The position numbers and the translations under genes were made by a program. DNA of 64,000 nt from Rhytidiadelphus loreus (Eukaryota; Streptophyta; Bryopsida; Hypnales; Hylocomiaceae): positions 49,853,001 to 49,917,000 of the forward strand of contig OX344765.1 of NCBI GenBank assembly GCA_947034895.1, written 5' to 3'. The notes under the pieces were generated by a model. That model saw only the letters and a list, made by a program, of their open reading frames with translations. It was not told where the DNA came from and ran no database searches. Below are positions 1 through 11,747 of this stretch, piece after piece. Within the stretch, counting starts at the first letter, position 1. Each line of letters begins with the position of its first letter.

Positions 1-437
1 ACGTCATGCCATATCAATGTAGGTTTATTTCAAATGGATGATTTAACGTCTTGCAAAGATAGACAACAAGTAAACAACTTCTTCAACTTCTACTAAAACA
101 ACATTTTGTGACACAATTCAAACCACATTTTTTGAAGTTTTTGTAGAACATATGAAGTTCCACCCACGTTTGTCTTCTAACCTTGTACTTCATAACAATT
201 TAATTATTCTACAGGTCCCACACAAAATGAACACTTCAGTTGTTTTAGGATTACTTATTTAAATTTCATTTAGGGGGGCCTACTACTTATACGTCCCTAT
301 AAGAACTTTGAAAAATGTTGTTTGAATCGTGCCACAAAATGTTGTTTTAGTAGAAGTTGAAGAAGTTGTTTGCATGTTGTCTTCTTTGCAAGACATTAAA
401 TCGTCCATTTGAAATAGGCCTACATTGATGTAGTATG
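1..437. repeat. Foldback (inverted-repeat) element
   Basis: The first ~125 bases are repeated in inverted orientation at about 310-437. Both arms carry the blocks CTTCTTCAACTTCTAC and AAAACAACATTTTGTG, and both outer ends read ATCAATGTAGG. The centre is ~170 bases of unrelated AT-rich sequence. This is the structure of a MITE or foldback transposon with long terminal inverted repeats. No coding capacity is visible. A clean target duplication could not be assigned because the left edge is only a few bases from the window start. Directly to the right, TTGATGTAGTATGATGTTAC occurs twice in tandem (about 426-468). Confidence 0.75.
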
Positions 438-639
438 ATGTTACAATTGATGTAGTATGATGTTACATCTACCTCACTTTCCTTCAAAAGTCATTCATTA
501 TTTGCATTTAGAATTGAAAAGATTAGTTTATTTTATATACATGAGGGGTGGTAGGAAGTAAAACAACCCATATGGGATATGTAAATTAGACTACAAGACA
601 CTAAGTTGCTCTTACTTTTTATTTAAATCCTCAAACCCG

Positions 640-1088
640 AATATGTTGCCCTAAGCCCTAACCCCGCCGCCCTTCAAAGGACATGGGTGGTTAGCAATGT
701 CCTTTTGTTTCAACAATGGCACAGTCTTGCAAAGTTGTGTTTCTATGGGTTTGTGGTCTTGCACCCGCGCACTCAGCCATGTCCCGAGGTCTAGGCTGGG
801 GACCACCTTTGAGTGCAGGATTTAGTGTGAGTGACCTTGCTTGTCAGTAATACTGAGTCACTGCTCAGGTCCGTCCTCCTTGATCCCACTCAGTAAGCAT
901 ATGAGATTTCCTCATGCAAGTCCTTTGTAAGTTAACCCAGGCAACTGACAGGAGGTATGCTCCATATCCTGTGAAATTTGCTCAGCTGTATTCAATGGAA
1001 CAGATCAATGACCTGCATGAGCAGATAAATGAGCTGCCAGCAGGAGACGGATGGAGATGACGAAGCTTACAGCAATCTTGATGGAAGT
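640..1088 (+). other. Possible decayed gene fragment
   Basis: This stretch is richer in G+C than its surroundings and contains short coding-like open frames: a 44-codon frame beginning with ATG at about 716 (hydrophobic start, MAQSCKVVFLWVCGLAPAHS) and a frame from about 933 to 1059 containing YAPYPVKFAQLYSMEQ and ending in TGA. I do not recognise either. They could be exons or exon remnants of a host gene, or chance open frames. No splice pair joining them was convincing. MITE M1 copy 1 begins 30 bases downstream. No function is proposed. Confidence 0.2.
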
Positions 1089-1386
1089 TAATGTAGTCGG
1101 GCCCATGCTCTAAAAGCAATCATGACACAGGGGTATATTTTGCTTTCTTCAATGTATCAACACTGTACATTTCAGGAGATGGTCCCTTTTAGTAACCCCT
1201 GCATTTCAACTTAAAAAATTTGTAACTAATTCCATGAAGGTCTAAAAAATATGAAACAACTTAGACTACATGCCAATTCCATTTTTCTTCCTACCAAAAT
1301 TTACTGAAAATTGATTCAAGGAGTTTAACTTCCTTTAAAATGCAATCAGCTCTTAAAGGGTTGCTTCGAGAGCCTCCTACCTTACC
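1089..1386. mobile_element. MITE family M1, copy 1
   Basis: About 300 bases repeated at 3690-3993 (same orientation) and 8120-8428 (inverted). Shared blocks include GCTCTAAAAGCAATCA at the left, AATTTACTGAAAATTG inside and AATGCAATCAGCTCTTAAA near the right. The ends are inverted repeats built on TAAGGTAG...GCTCTTAAAG. A flanking TA in the clearest copy (8120) suggests a Tc1/mariner-like origin. There is no coding capacity, so it is a non-autonomous element. Confidence 0.75.
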
Positions 1387-2740
1387 TATACTGAAAAGAT
1401 GATAAGTAATACGGTATTCCAAGGAAGTTGGTAACCAGAAATTCTGAGAGCCATCCCTGGTCTCCAGAAAGGCTACTGTATGCATCATACTGTATCATTG
1501 GAGGATACTTTTTCATGGCAAGAGACCAGGAGGGTGGGCAAGAAGACTTCAAAACAAGGCCATCTGTGGAGCTCCTCCTTTTCAGGTCCAATCTGGTCAG
1601 AACAGAGGACTTGTCTTGCTGGAAGGCCGTTAAGTTATACGAAGTTTCTATCCCCTGAAAAGAGACATACATAGATCTTATCTATTAAATAACCACCCCC
1701 CACAAATCAAAAATAAATAAGCAAAACACCTGATTCGCCCACCCATCCCCAAAATCAAACAACTTTGATATGGGTACGATATATGGAATATCTTTAGATA
1801 TACTACACCTAATACTTATACGATATGACATTAGGATACATGTACAAGATATGGGATACAATTGTTAATCCCATATCAACTAAAAATTGCTTGTTCAAAA
1901 AAATATACATATGCGGGGTAATGAAAAGGTATTGTAATTCTCTCACTTATTAAGTGAAGAGGTAAAGTGAAGTGCATTCAATCACTAAACTAATGTTTAG
2001 TTAAAGAAAAATTGGGGATGTTGGAACAAGGTAACAAGGGGCTATAATTGCCATTTTGACCTAACATCCATCATACATGTGCCATCCCAAATTTGTTGCA
2101 ATAGTATTTTGTCTTAAATGTTGATGAATTAGTGGCAAATGCTTTTTTTGTGAATTGAATAAGTAGCCAACTAACTAATCCCTCTCCTAGACTGTAGCCT
2201 CCATTGCTTTCCCCATTTACTTTGGAGCATTGTAAGTTAGATTTGAAGAGGGGTGGGTCTCACTAGCATTCAAGCAAAGATTAAATTTTATAATAAAATA
2301 ATTAGAGGCTCCATCGAGTGAAAGAAGTGGGCTAATGGGCTATATGCATGCATCCAATTTTAGCTTTGCCACTAATGTTTAGAAAAAAATGATTTAATCA
2401 TGAGGCTATGCATGTTCTTTCAAGTTTATTAAATGACTACATAAATTCATGATTTAGGAGCCAATATGGTGACAAATTCCAAAAAAAACAGTACACACTT
2501 GAAGTGATGAAAACATGGACCAAAGGAAAGTGGTTTCTTTATTCAATCAAGCAAATCAAAACATGAGAGTGGAATAACTATTGTTGTCATCCACAAGTCC
2601 ATGGACTTTGTAGCTAATAACAATAATTGAGGTCATGGAGATAATGAGGCATTCAAATATGCCTCCTTAATAAATGCTAGAAAAAACACACTTATGCACC
2701 AACTATATCACATCTTAACCACATAAAGTAGTATGTTGTT
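1387..2740. other. Spacer, no supported gene
   Basis: AT-rich sequence. A 76-codon open frame on the plus strand at 1428-1658 overlaps open frames on the minus strand, and none shows a recognisable domain. The rest is non-coding with scattered homopolymer runs. I see no RNA gene or regulatory element that I can support. Confidence 0.5.
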
Positions 2741-2997
2741 AAATGGCACCTGACCTTAAAGCGCCATCTAGAAGGTTTGTACATTTCAAATTTCAATTAT
2801 GTACCTATTTGGATGGAGCGCTTTCAGAAATGAACTTTGACCCTTAATAACTTTTGCATACAATATCCAAATGTGGCGTTCTTTGGTGCATTGGAACCTC
2901 TTTTCACTTGTCAACATGAATATGTGAAAATTTGACCAGTTTCATAATAGCAACTAGGCTCAGTAGTAAAAAGTGACGGTTTTGGGTGTACCCACCT
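2741..2997. mobile_element. MITE family M2, copy 1
   Basis: Closely similar to 53806-54086. Both contain ATGGCACCTGACC, AAAGCGCCATCTAGAA, TAATAACTTTTGCATA and TTTGGTGCATTGGAA, and both end GTG-ACCCACCTTA-like. The left terminal inverted repeat (AGGTGGGT...) seen in the other copy is missing or eroded here. Non-coding. Confidence 0.7.
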
Positions 2998-3689
2998 TAT
3001 CCTTCCAATGAGGGATATTTTTTCAAAGAGAGAAGTTTGAAGTATAAAAAATATATAATTCAATAACTTTTTTACCATGTAATCAAAAGTTACGAAAATT
3101 GTTGCGCCTTAAAGCTACTCCTTGACTACATGTTGAGTGAAAATTTCAAAAAAATAAAATAAAATTCCATTCTTAGTGAGCTGCCTAAATTTTCTATGTT
3201 GCTTTCTACTTGTTATTTTCTATGACAAAAACAATCCTATCCTATTATATCTATTTGTAATTTATGTGATTTTTCAATGAGTGAAGAACACAATTATAAC
3301 CAATTTTCTCAGTACGTTGATTTGTTCTAATAGTGTGTGTGACACAAATTTACCAAAGGCACCCTTTTTTGAATTCATATAGCCTGGTTGAATTTTTTTG
3401 GCATTGTACCCATTTCCTTGAGAATTGTCCTCTCCTCCAAATCATGTCCAATTCTGAAGTGAAGTCTGCATGATTGCCCTGATGGATACCGATTTTTGTT
3501 GAGCATCTCTGAAAGAGAGAAAGAGCTTGCACCTTTGGGTGAGTTGCATGACTTTAGAGTCTATGGTACTCATTTGGGACAGTACTCCCCCACCAAGGCT
3601 GGCTGCGAGTTGGGCTTGAATTAGTGTACCTGATTTGTGCACTCACTCACTGTGGCCATTCTCTATTATCACATTTAGATGAAATATAC
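2998..3689. repeat. Dispersed AT-rich repeat plus unassigned sequence
   Basis: About 3060-3220 matches 47620-47770 in the same orientation: both contain AATAACTTTT, ACCATGTA, AAAGCTACTCCTTG and a block ending AGTGAGCT-CCTAAA. It is therefore a dispersed repeat. From about 3340 to 3650 two overlapping minus-strand open frames (60 and 66 codons) contain a plausible intron-like pyrimidine tract ending in CAG, but no domain is recognised. Confidence 0.5.
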
Positions 3690-3993
3690 TAAGGTAGGCC
3701 AGTTTATGGTGCTCTAAAAGCAATCACTACCACATAGGTATATCTTGTTTTCTTCAATGCACCAACAATGTACGTTTCTTCAAGAGGTGGTCGCTTTTTA
3801 TTCACCACAGCGTTTCAACTTCCAAAATTTATAACTAATTTCACAAAGGTCCAAAAAATATGAACCACTTGGATTAGATGCAAACTCCATTTTTATTCTT
3901 ATGAAAATTTACTGAAAATTGTTTTGAGAACTTCAGCTTCCCCCAAATGCAATCAGCTCTTAAAAGGTTGCTTTAAGAGCCGACTATGTTAAG
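3690..3993. mobile_element. MITE family M1, copy 2
   Basis: Same orientation as the copy at 1089-1386. It starts TAAGGTAGG and ends with GCTTTAAGAGCCGACTATG. The interior shares AATTTACTGAAAATTGTT and AAATGCAATCAGCTCTTAAA. The distance between ends (~304 bases) matches the other copies. Non-coding. Confidence 0.75.
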
Positions 3994-5020
3994 TTAATGG
4001 CCATTGCAATGGCCATTGCAAGAAGCCAAGTGGACAGAACAGTCAATGTCCCCATGTGGGTGATAATCATTGTTGGAGGCCGTAACTTCATGGGTTGGGT
4101 TCATGAAGGATGCATTGTGCCCATTTTCTTGAGACTGGGGAGTCTGCACTGGAAGTCCATTCTTCTGGATCCATGGCCTTTCAAGATTTACATTAAGATT
4201 GTGGATGTGGGGGAAGTTAAAGACAAGATAACTTACAGTACTGTAGTTCTTCAGTGCCAATGAATTCTGTTTGAATTTATGAAAGTTCGTCTTTCTGGAG
4301 GTTTCCACTCATGGGTATGGTAAGGTATACCTATGGATATCTTGTGTTATTCCAAAGTGCCGGCCTTGCTTGCTAAAGTGTGGAGGAAGACTTTGCCCAG
4401 CTGGTCAGCACTCAGCACAGTCTTGACATGTGGAGGGTCCCATTGGAGAGGAATGTTTGATTGAAGAGAAAGTGCAGTCAAGGAAGTAAATAACTTTTCC
4501 AATTGTACAGTACTGTACTGTACAGATCATGTAGCCAGGAAGGTCCAAAGTCTCCTCATCATGGAGTTTCTACTGTATAAAATGGTATTGGAAAAAAGAG
4601 GCTTTGCGCCAAGGAAAAAAAAGGCCAGTGCCAACAGCTAAGTTGAAACAACTGACTGCTGGGTGTGGCCGGCATGATTGAGCAAGCTCAAAAGAAAAGG
4701 GAAAACAAAAGAACTGAAGGTGGGACTCCAGGCAGACCCCAAATCACCCCAACCCCAAACTTCCGGATCCAATCCCGCCCCTGCATCCTAATGGAAAGTA
4801 GGGTATGGACACTGGACACCTCCTCTTATCAGAAATGAGACACCTACCTTTGGACCAAGAAACATCACTTTTTATTTTACAGAGAATGAGTACATAAGAT
4901 GTACACAATCATAGTCATAATAGCAGATGGATGAGAGCCTACTATCGGTATCCGGTGCACCTAGAGAGAAGACTTTGAAAATTCAAAACTTATTCATATG
5001 GTATGAAAGTAATGTATGTT
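3994..5020. other. Spacer, no supported gene
   Basis: It begins with a short self-complementary direct repeat (GGCCATTGCAATGGCCATTGC with one shared base, about 3999-4019). An 88-codon plus-strand frame (3997-4263) and a 104-codon minus-strand frame (3994-4308) overlap each other almost completely. Neither has a recognisable domain, so neither is called. The remainder to 5020 is non-coding as far as I can see. Confidence 0.45.
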
Positions 5021-5021
5021 A

Positions 5022-5948
5022 ACCCTTAAAGGACCCTCACTATATTTTCATCAAAAACGCTCCAAAACTGCCATTTCTAGTACAACTATCAAAATTTTGA
5101 AAAAAAACTTTTTTTGACATATCTAACCTTAGGATCTTGTATTATATAATATCAAAAACATTTGGTAAAAATTTCAGACATTTCCACCGGGTGGATTGCA
5201 AGATATAAGCATTCAAATTAACTAAAATCATTTTTTTTACCCTACGAAAAGCAGGGCAGCTGCACTTCAGAAGCTCACATTTCTATGAAAAAATGACCTA
5301 AATGGTGGTGCTTCTTTGGATTTGTTTTCCTAGACAAGTTGGCCACATGATTGAAAAATTTCAGATCATTTGGAATAATACATATAGGGAAAAAATAGTA
5401 AGTAGGTAGTATTAGAGAATGATTAAAAATACTAAATTATTTACAATTTAAATATGGAATTGAAAATTTCTAATGCTAATGGTTGAAATGTTGTAATAAT
5501 GTATCTGCATCCTAAGATTTTATTTTTTTCCAAAAATATTGAAAATTGGGTAAGATAAAGGATTTCAAAGTTTATTTTAGAGTAGGAAATCCAAAACTGC
5601 CCACAAACAAAAAATCCTCACAACTTTTGACTCATTGATCAAAATGGAATGATTCAAAGCTTTTCATGTATATAAAACTCTAGAAAATCAATTCCAAATT
5701 TTTGTTTCTGAAAAAAGTGATTTTTTTTATCTGCCCGAACTGCCCTGTCAATGAAAAAAGTAACATATTAGGCTATAACCTTTGACTCGTATTTCCAAAT
5801 GTCATGAAATTTGGTGTATATGAAAGATCTTTCTCGCCCCCACATTCTATTAAAATTCCAGCCCCAAATATGAAAATCTCCGCTCGTAGGTACCTACCCA
5901 AAATTTCTATATAGCCAAAAAACACAATCCGGTCCTTTAGGGATTAAA
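5022..5948. repeat. Dispersed AT-rich element with terminal inverted repeats
   Basis: The left end contains CCCTTAAAGGACC and the right end contains GGTCCTTTAGGGATT, which are inverted copies. The interior matches 32420-33560 (shared CAAAACT-CCATTTCTA, GGATCTTGT) and partly 47440-47560 (shared ATCAAAATGGAAT, TTCAAAGCTTTTCATG). It is most likely an old non-autonomous DNA element or a decayed retroelement part. No open frame of note. Confidence 0.55.
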
Positions 5949-8119
5949 GTCCATTGGAATCCACTTTCAATTGCCAATAAGATTTAATAAACACAATATC
6001 TGTTTCATAATAGTAAGCATGCATAGTTTTAATTAGTGACAATTATAGGTTCGTACACTTTAGTGAAAATTGTATAAGGATTTGCATTAAATAACTCAGT
6101 GTGAAATTGAAGTTAAATAGGTTGGAATCGGGTAAAAAAATCACTCTTTATAACTTCAATGAAAACCACTATGCAATTACTATACATGAAAAAAGGTTTA
6201 TTCATTATTCCACAACTATTTCAGATTACCGTTGCAAGATGTAGGGATTTAGAATCCAAATAGACAAGAAGAATGCCCTAAGGGATAACAATGGGAAGCT
6301 CATAGGTGTTTTGCTTTGACCTCATGTGATGCATCTTTTTTTTCTATCTCAATGATGAGTTGACCAATAAATATGTGGAAATTCCTTGGATTTGTCATTA
6401 TATTTTAAAAATAATTGTGAATTCAACTAAATATGTACAACAAAGAAGCCAACATCAATGAGTCATCCTACCTTACTAAGATAATTGCACCTAATTGTAA
6501 TGTGTTTACAAAAGTGTTTCATTCATATTCTTGCCTAAAATATAAGCCAAATGAACAATCAAAAGAACCAAGGGTCAATTTTGGTTTCACCTATTTTTAG
6601 ACTACAAATTTATGAACTATAAGTTCTAAACTTATAATTTAAAAATTAAATTTCAACTTTCTAAATTTATAATTCATAGCCTTCAAGAATTTAACATTAT
6701 AAAATATCAACATTTCAAAATTGTAAAATCTTCAATATTTTTGTTACTGGTGACATGAAGAACATTGGAGCCTTAATTTGCATACTATACTTTTGCAAAT
6801 TTATTAAATGTATAAAATTAAAACTAAATTTGAGTGATGACCTTTAAGTCCGTATTACAGCTAATTGTTCATTTTTTAGTAACCTTGGGTCTTTTTGAGG
6901 TGGAGGTGCATGACATTCTTGTAAGCAACATTTTTTCCTTGCAATACCAAACTATAACCATAGCCAATGCATGATACCAAAATTTAAAAAGATTGTTCTA
7001 CTTTTGCCATAGTTATAGGAAGATTGCTATTATATGAGCCTAAGAGTGTGAGCCCATGAACCTAAAAGACTATACACCTATATTATAGAAACCTTTCATA
7101 AAAATAATATAACTATATTATAGATATCTATATTGTATGTGTTTATATTATAATCACCTTCAATGGTCGTAGAATATTTACTTAAATGTATGTTCAAGGT
7201 TCACATGCTCACAGTTTCATGCTCACACACTAGTATTGTTGCAACTCTATTATTTTGAAGCTACAAGTATGTTGAGTTTTGCTTATCATTTCATTTATTG
7301 TTTCATTTACAATGCATAAGGGCTTTGCCCTTTGAAGTTCATTACTTTTATCTAGAATGCATCATATCATAAGTATGTTCCATTAAATTAGATCATATTT
7401 TTTTGCAATATTATAAATTTGTAAATTCAAATTTGTAAATTCAAAATAAAATAACATTACAAATTCATAATTTTTAAAGAAATTTGTTATAATTTTTTTT
7501 AAAGAAATGCAAATGAAGTTATTTTTATAGTGTGGAGAGAAATAGAGCCCTAATTTGCAAATTTATAATTGTAATTTTTTAATAATAAATTTGAATATAT
7601 TTTTATTTTTATTGATTGTTATTTCCTTTAATAATAAAGAGAATGAAAACCCTCTTTTGAATCTTATGCCAAAAAACTTACAAATTATAAATTTTCTTTA
7701 GAGATATGTTAAATTTTGAAGCTTTAACTTCAAAATTGCACAAAATTGCAACAAATTTTCAGAATATTATTTAATCTATTTCTACCCGATAATAGAAAAT
7801 CTTTTGAAATTGACAATCATTATTGTTGAAGTACATCCTTCCCCTTAGAAAGGATCTCAATTGGGTTTTAAACTCCCTTTCAAAATCCAATTTCGATGCT
7901 TTTTCTTCTTTTTATTTTTGAAACAAACAAAATGAAATTTCATTGCTACGGGTCAAGTACAAAACCGCTAGCCACATTTGATGCTTCTTATTAAAATTCT
8001 ATTGTTGGTGTGTAATCTACATAGTTCAAATCCACATTGGTAGGACCGACCAACATATTGGAATTGAGTGATTATATCAATTGACTATCTAGACATTTTC
8101 TATAAGGTGAACTTGCCCA
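5949..8119. other. AT-rich spacer, nothing recognised
   Basis: About 2.2 kb of very AT-rich sequence with many A/T runs and short local duplications (for example AATTTGTAAATTCAAA twice near 7410-7450). No open frame longer than about 60 codons, no tRNA-like or other RNA structure, and no repeat with convincing ends. Confidence 0.5.
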
Positions 8120-8428
8120 TTAAGGTAGTCTGCTCTTAAAGCGACCATTTAAGAGTTGATTATCATTTTCAGAGAAGCTAAACTCCTTAAATTAATTTTC
8201 AATAAATTTTTATAGGAAGAAAAAATGAATTGACATCTAACCCAAGTTGTTTCATATTTTTTGGACCTCCGAGGAATTAGTTACAAATTTTTGAAGTTGA
8301 AATGCAGTGGTCAGTAAAAAGCAACCACCTACTGGAATGTACACTTTTGGTACATTGAAGAAAGCAAACTGTACCTCTGCATCATGATCACATTTAGAGC
8401 ACAGGCGTTTTTAGAGCATACTACCTTA
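8120..8428. mobile_element. MITE family M1, copy 3 (inverted)
   Basis: Reverse orientation relative to the copies at 1089 and 3690. The terminal inverted repeats are best preserved here: left TAAGGTAGTCTGCTCTTAAA, and the right end read on the other strand is TAAGGTAGTATGCTCTAAAA. The TA at each edge fits a TA target duplication of the Tc1/mariner type. Non-coding. Confidence 0.8.
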
Positions 8429-8434
8429 CGTTCC

Positions 8435-8593
8435 TCATTCCAATTCCGCCCTCACGGGCGTGTGGTGTATGTTTTCCTTGTCCATTGGATCCATAAGGAC
8501 AGTAATAGTCTGGTTTACCACTTTACCTTCCCTTACGAAATTCCATCTCTCTGTCATCAGCTCCATCTCCACTTCTGTGACATAAGCATACAT
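8435..8593 (-). pseudogene. Possible exon remnant, unknown protein
   Basis: A 52-residue open frame ends at a TGA seven bases before MITE M1 copy 3. Its composition is coding-like (contains EVEMELMTERWNFVREGKVV and LMDPMDKENIHHTPV) and unlike the AT-rich surroundings. I do not recognise the family. There is an in-frame stop just upstream, so if real it is an exon or a fragment. The M1 element abutting its 3' side may have truncated it. It could also be a chance frame. Confidence 0.25.
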
Positions 8594-8599
8594 TCCACT

Positions 8600-10365
8600 G
8601 TTTCAAATATCATGCAGAATCTCAATTATTGCCAGGACCTGCTCAAACATGACGTTACCTTGCTTTCCCATTGAATGACTCAAGCTCAAGCTTACCACCT
8701 AGTCACCTACTGAACTGTGTTATCCAGTTCTCAGAATCTTTGGAACTGGCATGGGAACGTGAGCCCACCCTAGCTGAGCTGAGCTGCCTGTGGGTTGCCT
8801 GATACAGTCAACATTGGTGGAAATTATTTGCTAAATTCTTTCAGTTACCACTCATACCCAAGTATTGACTTTCAATTTAACAAAGAATACCAGAGGGGGC
8901 CAAAACACAACTCCTTACACAATCAATGTGCTCAGAAGATGATGCATCTTACATCTCCTGTCAATCCCACACACCCATGGCTGAATAAACAGGAGTTGTT
9001 GATTATACCTGGGAAAAGGCCCCCCTTTCTTTGCCCGTTGATCACGTTTGGAAAAAGTAAAGAAGAACCATTGATTTGATTGTTGATCTGGCCGTTGATT
9101 TGAATACAAAAGTACACACAAAAATACATATGAAAATCATTAACCCATATTGTTTGCTGATGAGATTCATTCAGGAAAATACAAAGAGGGGTGAGGTGGA
9201 AAAATTAACTAGGAGAATGGCCTGGAGATGGTGGGAGAATTCATATACATATATAGGAATTGACCCATACTTGATCACTTAAGCAATTATGCATATTTGG
9301 AGCATAGATTTTTTTAGTGCCAAATTTTCCTCATGTAGAGAAATAGGATTTGGAAGGATTGCATATTTTTCCAGAATTTTATTACACAAAACGTAATTAC
9401 TATGAATTTTTTAGTAAAAGATTCTCTTTGACCTACAATGGTGATATTGGCTGATTGCAAAATTGACCAAGGGCCGGTTGCAATATTCACAACCTTGTAG
9501 CCAATCATAATGTGCTAGAATTGCTCCTTGAACTCTACAAATTACAACAATCTATGGTTGGGATTACAACAATCTATTGGTTAGGAATAGGAGGGTGATC
9601 AAATATAGGTCGACTACCTTATGTATATGTATTCATATGGAAGGCTTGTATATAAATCCAAGGAGGGGCATATAAATCAAAATTAATAATTAACCACATG
9701 AGTGAGTCTTCTAAAATGACTATCCATTCAAAAGACAAGTTACACTACTACATCACATACAATTTGAAGGAAGGAAAGGAAAACAAGTAGAACTCCATAA
9801 AATGGATCACTTAAGTTACATTGAATAATAGAATTAGGTTGCATGTCACTAATTTCTCGAAATTATACACTATATAAATATGTACTTCACTTTAGAAGGA
9901 TGCATCAATCCATGTGTGTTGTATGGGTTGGTGCACTGGTTCATGGTCCAAGTTTAGAGTGTTGCATGTGCCTCCATGTGGATAAGCACTGAGTCACAAG
10001 GTAACTTTTTGAGTAAGGCAACCCATTTTCACCAGGGTTGCTATCGTACGAGCTTGGGAGCGGGAGCCCGTGAGTAGGAAGTTTTTGTGATGGAAAAACA
10101 TGTGTAAGAATTCGTATTTGATGAAAAAATATGTGACAAATCCATGACCGTGGACTTTGGGACAACTAAAGCTTTATGACTGTGGATTTAGAAAACATTT
10201 GAGGTTATATAAGTTTAGGGTCATTTGTGGACATTTAGAGGCATTTCCATTTTTGTTTGAGAACATGTTCAATATAAACCGGATATTAATGTGTTTAGGG
10301 ATTTAGCTAGTGGTGTAGGAATAGAAGGAAAAGAAATGAACTCAAGATGTATGCACCCCTTCACT
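8600..10365. other. Spacer, no supported gene
   Basis: Short open frames on both strands between 8795 and 9510 overlap each other and show no domain. A further minus-strand frame at 9941-10165 (74 codons) is also featureless. No repeat with clear ends was found. Confidence 0.45.
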
Positions 10366-10580
10366 AGAAGGATCTTGTGTTTTCTTTGTTTTCTTGTGTC
10401 GAAGTTAACAAATTTTGTTAGACATCCCATGTAACAACCCTTGTTTTTATGTCAACAATGATGTCCACTGTAACATGGAGATGGTATAGTGGACATCATT
10501 GTTGATATAAAAACAACGATTGTTACATTGTATGTCCAACAAAATCCGTCAACTTTGATGCGAGGTCCTTCTAGTGCTTT
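10366..10580. repeat. Long near-perfect hairpin
   Basis: Two ~100-base arms are reverse complements. The left arm has CACTAGAAGGATC, AACAAATTTTGTTAGACAT and CAACAATGATGTCCACT; the right arm has AGTGGACATCATTGTTG, ATGTCCAACAAAATCC and CCTTCTAGTG. The loop is about a dozen bases near 10480. It is most likely a foldback MITE. A hairpin of this length would also be a substrate for small-RNA processing if transcribed, which is inference. Confidence 0.75.
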
Positions 10581-10918
10581 CCTTCCACTATTGATAATTT
10601 ACCATTGAAGTTCTTTTTTCATTATTTTTATTTTTTATTTTTGTCATTCCACTACTTACTACTTACCAAAAAGACTCATTTAGCCTCATTTTATTCCATT
10701 TTTTTCCCCACTACTCAATAATTACCACCACAATTTAGGGTCAACTCCAATTTCTTCCATCCCATGTTTTTTTCCTACTGCAGAGAACTTATCAATGGAA
10801 GGAGTTCTTATTTCATTCCATTATTATTCCAATTCCATTTATTGGCCACTACTCAATATTTCGCAATAGAGAATTTATTTAACCTCATTTTCTCCATTTT
10901 TTTTTCCAATACTAACTA
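10581..10918. other. Spacer, nothing recognised
   Basis: T-rich sequence with repeated TTCCATT / TACTACTTACC-like words. A 64-codon plus-strand frame at 10764-10958 is featureless and runs into the CACTA-like element. Confidence 0.4.
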
Positions 10919-11078
10919 CACTACAAGGGGAATTTTGTCCGTAGTGACAAATACTTGACAGAAATTTGTCAAATGCTCTGTCAATTAGGACATGTTGATT
11001 CAGACGTCGAATTAATAGATTTTTGTCATTTGTTAGTCAATTTAGACAGCCAATCGTCAAATTTCTATTAAAGTAGTG
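10919..11078. mobile_element. Small CACTA-like element
   Basis: It begins CACTACAAGGGGAATTTTG and the opposite end, read on the other strand, begins CACTACTTTAATAGAAATTT. CACTA ends with a CACTACAAG-type start are the hallmark of the En/Spm superfamily. Internal words TTTGTCA and GACAAA recur in both orientations, as in the subterminal repeats of that superfamily. Only ~160 bases, so non-autonomous. No 3-bp target duplication is evident, which lowers confidence. Confidence 0.5.
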
Positions 11079-11747
11079 TCGGGATATTTCATGGTTCAAG
11101 AAGACATTTCTATCCTGATATTCAACCGCATTGTGAAAAAACCAATTTTAAATTCAATTTGAATTTCTTTTAATTCCCAACACTGAACCCAAATGCTAAT
11201 CCAAATTCATACCACACTCATGCCATACTCATACCACACTTACTCCCCCACCCCTTTTGTAATTTTAGATGGATAATGCTTTGACAATCGATTTGGGACA
11301 ATGGATTTGTATGGATAGTAAAGATTAGATGCTTTGAATGGATCAACGGCTGATGGTTTTTGTTTCAACATTTGATCTGATGGCAAAGCAGGAGCCAGTT
11401 TTTTTTCAAATTCAATCTGACGATAGAAGATTTCCCAAATCCCAATGGGGTTGGAGGGAACCTCAGGGCTAAACTTTTTTTTCATCGGATAGTCAAGAAA
11501 ATTGATGATTTTTTGGTTCAAATTGTTTCTAAACAACGAATTAATTAAGCTTTACCATTTAAAATATTACTAATCAAAATCCGGCTTCACATTCAAATCT
11601 ACCTTCTAAAGCCTCTCACTGCAAATGAATTGAGAAGAGAAGACAAGCACTTTATACAAGAAGGATAGTAGTAGGTAAAACAACTCATATGGGAGATATA
11701 TGAATTGGGATTAGTAGGATCTCAACCGTTTATATTTAACTCAAAAG
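11079..11747. other. Spacer, no supported gene
   Basis: A 98-codon minus-strand frame (11240-11536) has no recognisable domain and no support from flanking splice sites. The rest is AT-rich. Confidence 0.4.

Noticed and set aside
3994..4308. Overlapping 88- and 104-codon frames on opposite strands
   Set aside because: No domain and no splice or promoter support. Mutual overlap means at most one is real, and nothing favours either.
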